In this document: piece after piece, positions 34,852 to 44,574 of the stretch
Layout of the letters: the number at the start of each line of letters is the position of its first letter
Numbering within the stretch: the stretch's first letter is position 1
From: Plasmodium brasilianum
Taxonomy: Eukaryota > Apicomplexa > Aconoidasida > Haemosporida > Plasmodiidae
Reading direction: 5' to 3'
NCBI RefSeq assembly: GCF_023973825.1
Contig: NC_090122.1
Coordinates: 1,926,130 to 1,990,129, forward strand
DNA length: 64,000 nt
The notes under the pieces: model-generated
What the model saw: the letters and a program-made list of their open reading frames with translations, nothing else
What the model was told of the DNA's origin: nothing
Databases searched by the model: none
Translations under genes and position numbers: made by a program

Positions 34852-35421
34852 TATGTATGTACGAGTAGCGGTTAAATGTGAAATTGCATATTCTTTTAAT
34901 TTTACGTACAAATAGTATAAGTAATAATCAGATGACTTCATTTTTTACTTATTTCTTTTTTTTTTTTTTTTTTTTTAAAGAAATATTATTCTATTTTTAA
35001 TTTAATTTTTTGCATTTTTTTTATTATATCTTTTTTAAATTTACTCATTTTTGCATTCTTTTTTAATTTTTTAATTTATGCATTTTTCCATTTTTAAGTT
35101 AATTTTTTCCCTATAGTGTTAAGTGAGGGTGAAACCCAATTTGTTCGGAGTACTGATGTATGCAAGATATTGCTTAAACGCAAATATGTATAATTGTACT
35201 TCCGTAAAAAGGCACATACACACATACACATATATATACATATATATATTTATATATATATATGCATAAGTATAAATGCACACTCTTTCTCAGTGCACAC
35301 TACTGTGAACGAGTGCCTGTGTGAAATTGTATACGGTATTATTCGCTCAGTGCTCGAGATATACAAAACAAAAAAGATAGCTATTCTTTTTTTTTTTTTT
35401 TTTTTTTTGTTTGGGGTAACA

Positions 35422-36957
35422 ATGAAAATATTTTCTTTTTGCCTTGTTCTGTTATACTTTATTCTGATAAACAATGTAAACTGTTTTTTCAAAAATGCCT
35501 TAAGTCATTTCTACTGCGACAATGAGAACTGTTACAGCATTTTAGGTTAGAACAAAAAGAAGGGGAAAGAGGGACAAAAAAAGACAAGAAGAGAGAGAGA
35601 AAGAGAAGAAGACAAGAAAAGCGAGAGAGAGAGAGAAAGAGAAAACAAGAAAAGAGAGAAAGAAAAAGAAAAAAAGCTTCAATATCACAAGAGCAGTATG
35701 ATTAGAAACACTGATGGTTATAGAATAACTCCTCTTTGCATAAAATACTGCTTTAACGTGAAGAGGAAAAAAAAGAAAAACCCAAAAAGAGGGGAGTAAA
35801 CAGGAGAGCAGCGCTACGACGTCAACGTGTGCGCATAAGCATATGTATATGTGCGTACGTATGGATATTACGCGTGAAGGAATATCACGCGCTTGAAGAG
35901 AAAAATCATTTTCGTTATTAGTGCTCTGCAAAACAGAATTGCATATTAATATATGTATTCATTTGGGTATTCACTTGCGTGTTTACATACTTATTTATCT
36001 GCTTACCAATTTTATCATACCCTTCATTTATCCATTTAATTTCGCATTATTTTGTTTGTTACCCACCATTTTGTCATTTCCAATTTCTATTCCCTCCTCA
36101 CTCTAACTATTACAGGCATTCCAGAAACTTCAAGTTTTAGTGAAATTAGATCATCGTACTATAGACTACTAGAGAGTATGAAGAATAACTACAATTCGGA
36201 AAGGAAGAAAAAGATAGTTAAGGCATACACGGTTTTAATAAATAAACGTACAAGGAGATATTATGACTATTATTTGAAGTACCCTAATAGTGTGTTTAAT
36301 ATAATATATTTTATTTCTTACTATATTTTTAAATTATTTAAAGTAATACTAGCTTTATTCATTATTGCTCTACTTATCTGTGGTTTTCAATATATGAATA
36401 ATAAATATGAAATGAAAAGGATAATCCAAAAGCTGTCAAAAAATAAAGCATTTAAAAAAGAAGTATTAAATAAAATAGGAACAAAACATCCACAGTTTCG
36501 TACATATGACTTAAATACAAAAAGAAAAGTCGAAGAACAAATAGAAGAAGAAGTAGCACAAGAAATGGGTTTAATAAATAATCAAAGAAAAGGAAAATTT
36601 ATTCTAAGTAATTTATTTATTGTTAAAATTTTGTGTATACCTAAAAATATTTTATGCTATATATTATGGAATATTAAATGGATAATAAAATATACCATTT
36701 TAAAAGAAGAATATGATGAAAGCGATAAAATGTATATTACTAGAGTGTGTATGAACATTTCAGCTCAAAGATGGAATAATTTGGGAGAAGAAGAAAAAAA
36801 AGGCTTGTTAAAAAAACAATTATGGATAAAAGAATACCAGGAGGAATTTCTTGCCGAGCAGCGAGAAAAGGATCGACTCAACAAAATCTCGAGCGCCAAG
36901 TATAAGCAGCAGATTAGGAAGAAAAAGAAGGGCATGAACTTTAACTACAACGATTGA
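35422..36957 (+). CDS. DNAJC25-like ER membrane protein with a J-like domain lacking HPD, 2 exons
   Basis: Two exons, 35422-35545 and 36116-36957 (phase 1 junction, GT-AG), giving 321 residues. An N-terminal signal peptide (MKIFSFCLVLLYFILINNVNC) is followed by FYCDNENCYSILGIPETSS, which opens a J domain, and ends in KRTRRYYDYYLKYP, as in DNAJC25. The catalytic HPD tripeptide is absent: the loop reads YYRLLESMKNNYN. The rest matches DNAJC25: a membrane helix (about ILALFIIALLICGFQYM), an amphipathic linker, a second hydrophobic stretch (CYILWNIKWIIKYTI), then MYITRVCMNISAQRWNNL and QLWIKEYQEEF. DNAJC25 is a type I-like ER membrane J protein. Without HPD this one should not stimulate Hsp70 ATPase, so a scaffold role is inferred. 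The start was chosen because upstream codons are a translated microsatellite. Confidence 0.9.
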
Positions 36958-37228
36958 GAAGGGGAAGCAGCAGGAGTGGAAGCGATTTGCAGTACAGAGA
37001 ACAGAATTGGTTGTGCTGTCTATGGACATGATATTGGATTTGGAGATGGACATTGTGATGGTGGTAATTGTGGTGAATGACGTACCTTCCTATCTTCTCC
37101 CCTTGTAAGAGCAGCGAACTAACGTAGCAATGAACCATAGACTTATCTCTCAAAACGTCGTTGCAAACGATGGTTAAAGGAGAATGCGTTCACTGCAAAC
37201 AGGATTTATTAATTTTTCTTTAATTAGC

Positions 37229-37263
<35 letters not shown>

Positions 37264-38540
37264 CACTTCATTTTCTTTTGATTTATTTAGCCTTGTCATA
37301 CTGTTCTTTGCTCATTTTTACCTCGATGTACTTGGCTTCGTTCACTTTGCCCTGGCATCCTTGATTTTGTTTACGTCGCTTCATTTGACTTAACTTCTCT
37401 CTTTATTTTATTATTATCTTTTTTTTTTTTTTTTTGGTAAACGACTCTGCAAAGTGAAAAGGAGAGCATTAAAAATTGATAAGTGCATTTTTTATAACAA
37501 TATGTAAACAGACTTGTTAATACAATTCTTCTTTACTCACACGTACACGTGAATGTACGTTGCTTGTGTATGTGTGTAGATAAATCCATTTCTGTAATAA
37601 CACATACGCATATACATATGCACTTGCGTACGTAGACACACGTGTTGTATGTTTTTAAGCGCCATACATATTTAAAAGCTAGTTTGAAAGATGGTCGGGA
37701 CAAAAAAGAAAAAAAATTTAATTATTAAAAAAAAAAAAAATGAAAAGGTGTTACAACCAAATTACTGGAAGAAATATAAAGAAAAGAAGAGATATTAATT
37801 ATTATAAAAAAAATAAAATGAACAGATTAAACAAATCGGTGCGCATACTTACACACAAATATACAAATACACATATATATGCATACACATATATACGCAT
37901 ATACGTATATACACATATGAAAATAAATATGTAAACATATGAACACATGTACACATATACACATATATACATATACACATATATACATATACACATATAT
38001 ACTTATACACATATATACTTATACACATATATACTTATACACATATATACTTATACACATATATACTTATACACATATATACATATATATATGTAAACAT
38101 TTTTGCAAATATTTACGTATACGTTATTGCACGTACAAAATCAAGTTGCAAAATATTTTTAATTAAAAAAAAAAAATAAAAGGAATTACAATGGAGCGTC
38201 ATGGAGAAGTAAAGAATGTTTGAATTTCGCGTTGGATGTTCAGGAGTATCTTTTTATCCATCCATTCGTTTACATATATGTTTACTATCCATCCATTCGT
38301 TTACATATATGTTTACTATCCATCCATTCGTTTACATATATGTTTACTATCCATCCATTCGTTTACATATATGTTTACTATCCATCCATTCACTTAGATA
38401 TATGTTTATTATCCATCCATTCGTTTACATATATGTTTACTATCCATCCATTCGTTTACATATATGTTTACTATCCATCCATTCGTTTACATATATGTTC
38501 ACTTTTCACCTATTCAACTAATTCCTACATTTTAAGGGTA

Positions 38541-38572
<32 letters not shown>

Positions 38573-38596
38573 CTCCCACTATGATTTGCGCGCATC
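36958..38596. other. Convergent spacer between DNAJC25-like and RPAC1
   Basis: It contains a T26-28 run (37235-37263), a 16-bp ACACATATATACTTAT array (about 37930-38085), a 31-bp array (listed separately) and a T26-28 run near 38547-38572. No coding exon was seen. Confidence 0.6.
38255..38508. repeat. 31-bp tandem repeat, about 8 copies
   Basis: The unit contains CATCCATTCGTTTACATATA and TGTTTACTATC, with a 31-bp period. One copy is variant (CACTTAGATATATGTTTATT). As 31 is not a multiple of three, frames rotate through the copies and give long but meaningless His/Tyr/Ile-rich frames. It lies just downstream of the RPAC1 stop. Confidence 0.9.
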
Positions 38597-39598
38597 TTAG
38601 GCATTTGTCTGCTCCTCCAAAACTTCCTTAACACCCAGTGCCTTGTACCTCAAAATAAGCAAAGCTTTCCTAAAGATGTCAACAGAAGGAAAGCATCCAG
38701 TAGACTCGATGGTAAAGACAAAATGATTTTTTACTTTTTCAAATGAGACTTTCTTTGGGTATTTTTCAATACAAACTCTACAAGAAGAACAGCTCAGAGG
38801 AGTTTTAACAACCAAGTTTTGACTATCCTCAATATCAAAAACGTTTTTTGGACATATATTTACTAAATCCTTTTTTTCATCTTGAGTTAATTTTTCTATT
38901 GTGTCAAATGTGAAGGTAGGATACATCTTATATACAGCTGTACATACAGGAGACCATTTAGCATGTGTTTTGCCAATTCCTTTTTCTAAAAAACATAAAA
39001 GCTCAATTTCTTGACCAGTACTTAACTTAGTTATTAATATATTATCATCAACAACTTTTGGATAATTTTTTTGAAATTTATTTTTTTGTTCTTCATTAAG
39101 TGGACACCATTTTAAATCTTTTGAATAAATACTCTGAAAAGGTTCATTATTACCCATCCTTTTAGTATATTTTACATGCAATTTAAAACAGAAACAATTT
39201 AAATAATTATATTTCTCATGTTCTTCTTTAAAATTTATTAAATCTGCATCAAATTTAAATGGTATTAATCCTAATCGATGGCTTAATATTTCATCTGCTA
39301 TTATACCTGTATTTTGATATATATTAACTTTTTCAATTGCAACCGTAGGTACTTCTGACAGCATTATTCTTCTTAAAGCATTAGCAATAGACACATTTAA
39401 ATTTTTTATTTCAATAATTAATATGTTTTCTTCTTTCTCGAGTATTTTCATTTCTAGTCTCTTTTCAAATTCATCCAAATCAAAAAAATTTTCTTTGTCT
39501 GATAAAAAATAGCTACCATAAAAATTTGTAGTAGTTGCATTTCTAGGTCCTTCTTCAGTTAGTTTTACGAAATTATCTCTGAACTTCACGCTTTTCAT
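38597..39598 (-). CDS. RPAC1: DNA-directed RNA polymerases I and III subunit RPAC1 (AC40)
   Basis: Alpha-like subunit shared by RNA polymerases I and III. It pairs with AC19 to start assembly of the enzyme core in the nucleus. Single exon, 333 residues, normal length. The dimerisation signature is clear: IANALRRIMLSEVPTVAIEK (residues 71-90), followed by ADEILSHRLGLIPFKFD (101-117). A ferredoxin-like insert carries Cys249-Pro and Cys270-X2-Cys273-X2-Cys276, four cysteines in the arrangement of a [4Fe-4S] site. The C-terminal SFEKVKNHFVFTIESTG and a final helix complete the fold. The 5' end faces the eIF1A gene across 2.1 kb. Confidence 0.96.
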   Translation of the reverse strand: MKSVKFRDNFVKLTEEGPRNATTTNFYGSYFLSDKENFFDLDEFEKRLEMKILEKEENILIIEIKNLNVSIANALRRIMLSEVPTVAIEKVNIYQNTGIIADEILSHRLGLIPFKFDADLINFKEEHEKYNYLNCFCFKLHVKYTKRMGNNEPFQSIYSKDLKWCPLNEEQKNKFQKNYPKVVDDNILITKLSTGQEIELLCFLEKGIGKTHAKWSPVCTAVYKMYPTFTFDTIEKLTQDEKKDLVNICPKNVFDIEDSQNLVVKTPLSCSSCRVCIEKYPKKVSFEKVKNHFVFTIESTGCFPSVDIFRKALLILRYKALGVKEVLEEQTNA

Positions 39599-41719
39599 TT
39601 TGGCACAATTTTTTTTTTTTTTTTATCAATCTGTCTTTAGAGTCAACAAGTATACTAACGAGCTCACCCGCGTAACACTCCTACAAATATATATGCCTAC
39701 CTATCTACGCTTCTACGTACAAATATGTACATATGTACATACATAAGTACATATGTATACATGCATACATATATATATATATATATATACACGTATGTAT
39801 GTACAGCTATACAAGGGTGAAAACACGAAACTGGGTTTTTGCTTGTCAACAGCGTTTACCATATTTTACGTCTTTCCGGAAGATGGTATTTTTTCGCCGT
39901 TATTCTTTTATTTATATGGGGTATATTTTTTTTATTTTTCCTTGACCTTGAGCGATTAATGGACGTTTTCCTCAAAGGAACCTACTAGTGGAGGGTTTTT
40001 TGCATATTATATTATATTGTACTGTACTGTACTGTATGATTTTACTAATTTACTTTGTATAAAAATGCTTTACAAAAAAAAAAATTTTTTATCTTCAAAA
40101 ATTTTCTTTTCCTTTTTTTCTTATATTCTTTTGTTTTTTGCTTTCTTGTTTTTAAAATCTGCAATTCGGGACATCCATTTTTCATAAAGATTTTAAAGCG
40201 AGATTAATATATTTACAAAAAATTTTATTCGTATTTTTGTTTAAAATTTTCTACATTCATGTACATTTACATAAATGCGTATTTATTTATATATACTGTA
40301 TATGTTCTTATTGCGTAAAAATATGGTAATAATAATTTTATGCAAATACATAAACAAATTTATTCCTCCTTCAGCTTATTTTTACGACTAATATATATAT
40401 TTATATATATATCTGTATATATATCTATATATATATCTATATATATATCTATATATATATCTATATATATATATCTATTTCATATAGCATTGTTCAAATG
40501 GTAAAAATCACCTTGTTTTATTGTTATCACGTATTAAAAAAAAAAAAAAAAAAGCAGCGCATATGAAAAAAGATACTCAAGGATGGTATGCACCTATTCC
40601 CGTAATATAATTATATATACATTTTTATACTGTATTACGAAGCCAAAAAAAAAAAAAAAATAAACAAACGAACAAATAAATACAGAAAAACATACAAATA
40701 AATGAACAAATGAACACAAAAAAACTATCATTTATGTGGTAATCTTGACAAATTGTGCATCCATACATGACTACATTTTTAACGGAATATTTTTGTTCAT
40801 AAAGTTCATTACGTACATTTTATCAACTATTTTTTTTTTCTGTATTGTTTTTTTGCCTTTTTATAACTGCATTGTATTGGATTTAAAAAAAGTACTCTAA
40901 ATTAATAAACACGCTTAATATATATGTATAATACAATATTTACATACAAATAATAATATATTATGCATATACATACGTTTACATTTGTACATATTTTTAT
41001 ATATAAATACATACATGTTTACATATATATATATAATACACATATGTACGCATTTATCCACATATATTGCTTTACGTTTTAAAGAAAATGTATAAATGAA
41101 TAGCACATTAGAGGGCTATTTTTTTTTTTTTTATACCTACTTAAATACCACATGTTAAAATTCCATCATGTTTTTTACTCCATAATTATTAATACGAAAA
41201 GAAAAAATTTTTTATGAGCATTTAACATGAATTCACAAACCTGTAAAGAATAGGAATAATAGGAGATAGAAAAAACAATTTACTTAATTTCCATTTAATT
41301 AATGAAGCGTAATTTGCTAACTACTCTTTGGAAACAAGCACATGTGTTTTGTTACTAAGTATGTAATATAGTTATCGTATATGAGTATGATAAATGTATC
41401 ACACAAGAGAAACAACAATTTTTTGTAAGTTCCTGTAGCATCTAATAATTACTCAGTTACAAATTTTCCATTAATCTTTTATATCGTAAAACGTTTACAT
41501 TTAATTAGTGAATAATCATAATTTAAAAATTATAACAAAATATAGTAGTATTACACAAAGTACAGAAAAAAAAAAAAAAAATTTGTTTTTTTTTTTTTAT
41601 GTGCTTAAAAACAAAGAAGAGCAAAGATTATTTCCGTGCATAGTTGTAGAATTAATTATTTTTTTTTTTTTTTATAATTATTATAATAATAACTGTCTTT
41701 TATGTAATTATATAAAAAG
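39599..41719. other. Divergent spacer between RPAC1 and eIF1A
   Basis: The upstream region of two housekeeping genes. It holds (TA)n near 39768-39788, an ATATATCTATAT array (40400-40475), poly(A) runs (40535-40552, 40647-40660) and T runs. A 63-codon frame at 40915-41106 lacks coding character. No gene is supported. Confidence 0.6.
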
Positions 41720-41879
41720 ATGCCAAAAAACAAAGGTTAAAGTTAAAACAACATTTTTGCATAATAATGTATCTTATATTAAATGTTTAAGTTTCCTGAC
41801 AATTTTTCCGTGTTATATTTGTTTATCTGTCCATGAAGCTGCTTTGCTTGTTAACATAGGATGGATGAATAGTATCCAT

Positions 41880-41956
<77 letters not shown>

Positions 41957-42303
41957 CATATGCATATATATATACTTATATTTATATGTTAATGTATACG
42001 TATATACATTAATAATTTTTAAAAAATAGCTCCAATTTAATGCTGCTTAATTCAGTTTAATTCCCCATAATTCAATTTAATTGACTTCGCGTCACATTAA
42101 TTTTTTTTTTTTTTTTTTTTTTTTATGAACACTGAAATAAATATGAACAGGTAAGGGAGGAAAAAATAGGAGGAGAGGAAAAAATGACAACGAAGGGGAA
42201 AAAAGAGAATTATTATACAAAGAAGAAGACCAAGGTAACGTGCACATGATATAATACTTATTAAATTTACTTTTAAAAAAATATAAAAGTAATACATGTG
42301 CGA

Positions 42304-42345
<42 letters not shown>

Positions 42346-42617
42346 ACATTTACATATGGAAAAATTTTTACATTTGTTCATTAATTGCCCTGTGAAAATG
42401 CAACCCTTTGTCTAATGAGTGTATGCACATGTAAATATGTACAGGTCATGTATTTTTTTAGTGGATAAATGAAGTAATGCTTTTTCTTAATTTTTTTTAT
42501 TTTTTATTTTGTAGAATATGCTCAAGTTTTGAGGATGTTGGGAAATGGAAGATTAGAAGCCCATTGTTTTGATGGAGTTAAACGATTATGTCACATTAGG
42601 TTTGTCCAAAAGGGGAG

Positions 42618-42653
<36 letters not shown>

Positions 42654-43390
42654 TATGTGTGGGAAAATACATGTGTGAGAAGGTACATGTGAGTGAATAT
42701 TCTCTTATTTGAATATATATATATATATATGTGAACATTTGTGTTTATATTTTGGGGGTATGCAAAAGTATGGGGACTAGTTACTAATTTTTTTCATTTT
42801 TTTTAGGGGAAAAATGAGAAAGAGAGTTTGGATAAATTCGGGTGATATCATTTTAGTGTCCTTGAGAGATTATCAAGATAGCAAAGCAGATGTTATAGCG
42901 AAGTAACCATACATATCTGAAAATTATTTTTCTCATAGAAGATAAAATTATGAACAATACATGTATGTCTGCACATGTGCATGTTAAAGTGTAAATGTAA
43001 ATATTTTCTGCGGTATGTAAGAGCATATATTTTTTTAACCGTATTTTATTTTAAATGTCCATATATGTAGATATACCCCTGATGAGGCAAGAAGTCTGAA
43101 ACAACATGGAGAATTACCAGAAACAGCTAAAATAAACGAAACGGATATTTTTGACGATGATGGACAGAATGGCGTGGAATTTTTAGACGACGAATCTGAC
43201 GAAGAAGCACAAGAAGACATGAATAATGTGAGGAAATTGGAAATAGAAGAGGTATGTTATATATGCATGTGCATATATATGTACGACTCGTATGTTCACA
43301 CACATACGCATGTTTATGTAGATATTTCATGCAAACATATTTTATTTTAAATAATATTTCCTTTTTTTTTTTTTGTTGTTGTAGATATAA
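41720..43390 (+). CDS. EIF1A: Eukaryotic translation initiation factor 1A (eIF1A), 6 exons
   Basis: eIF1A binds the 40S A site and helps scanning and start-codon selection. Six exons rebuild a 155-residue protein of normal length: 41720-41735, 42151-42234, 42515-42599, 42807-42902, 43071-43251 and 43385-43390. All junctions are GT-AG with matching phases (1, 1, 2, 2, 0). The first exon is only 16 bases (MPKNK plus one base). Exon 2 gives the basic tail [12 protein letters not shown]. Exons 3-5 give the OB fold ([20 protein letters not shown], then [20 protein letters not shown]) and the helical part ([17 protein letters not shown]). The last exon is six bases, ATATAA, adding a single Ile and the stop. 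This restores the acidic ...E-I C-terminus that in other eukaryotes ends in DIDDI and contacts eIF5B. Confidence 0.95.
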
Positions 43391-44540
43391 AAGCAACAGG
43401 GGGTGAAAAATACATACATTAGTATAATGAGGAAAAATAGGATTAATTCTTTTGTCTTTTTGAAAGTGTGTTTTATGAATATGCGTGTATATATATATAT
43501 ATATATAATTTAAAAAAATATATCTTTATAAATTTATTTATTTTTTGTAATTTTTTTCATTTCTTATTTAACATTTTAGATTTTTTACCTTTTTTTACTC
43601 CTTACTATGTACTTTTTATTTTATTTTTTTTTTTTCCCGTATTATACAGATTTAAATTAATAATGTATGTTGTGTAAATATAAATAATTATTATCAAAGT
43701 ATACTTATGGATAAATACAAAAATAGTTTTATACTGATATTCATATTGAAATTATGTGTTGTAATTCCATTATTTTTTTAATGAATACTTTTACCATTTA
43801 TTTATAGTTGTAAAATTTAATGAAAAAAAAATAAATAATATAATGTGATAATGTATAAATTTAAATTAATAATGTGGTATAGGAACACTTGCTCAAGGGG
43901 TCATATCTTTCACTTTTAAAGACATCCGTAAAGTCGTACGTATGTATTATGTATGTAAATATGGTCGTGCTCAGTTATCTGTGTGGTTTATGCATTTTTT
44001 GGAAAGGAACTTGAGAATTGATGTAGTCACATGGATATTAGTTGTATGAATGGTTTGCCACTTTTGCTAACTTTATTTTATTTATTTGTTTATATTTTTT
44101 TTTTTTTTTTTTTTTTTTTGCTGGGCATTCTTGTTTCCTTCTTTTCTTTTAAGCATTTTTTCACCTTTATCGCTAAAATCTTATATATTTGAAACCGTTA
44201 GCAGAATTTCGCCTCGGCTATATTCAATGTTATTATACGAAGCAAATACATTAAATATTATGAAATCTGCAAATTGTTAAGAATATATATAAATGATGAT
44301 AGATATACAAAGATGTTTAATACTGATGAACACTATGGGTACTGCAATTCATCTGGGTAGCTATAACTGCTTTTAATTCTCGTTCATATTATTTTTTCTT
44401 ATTTTGCTTTTTTGTCATTATAACTACGCCCATGGTAATGAGTACATAGGCATATATATACATGTACACATGCGTTGTTCGCGGGAGCGGGGATTTGCAC
44501 AATGTACATACGTATATATATATATATATATAGATATAGA

Positions 44541-44571
<31 letters not shown>

Positions 44572-44574
44572 GTA
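43391..44574. other. Convergent spacer between eIF1A and RCC1-repeat gene
   Basis: It has (TA)n at 43489-43508 and 44512-44568 and a T22 run near 44097-44119. The stretch 43870-43970 is somewhat less AT-biased but has no open frame of note. No gene is supported. Confidence 0.6.

Noticed and set aside
41881..41950. Long pure (TA)n tract as a possible centromere or origin
   Set aside because: It is only about 70 bases and lies within eIF1A intron 1. Plasmodium centromeres are kilobase-scale and extremely AT-rich; nothing like that is in this window.
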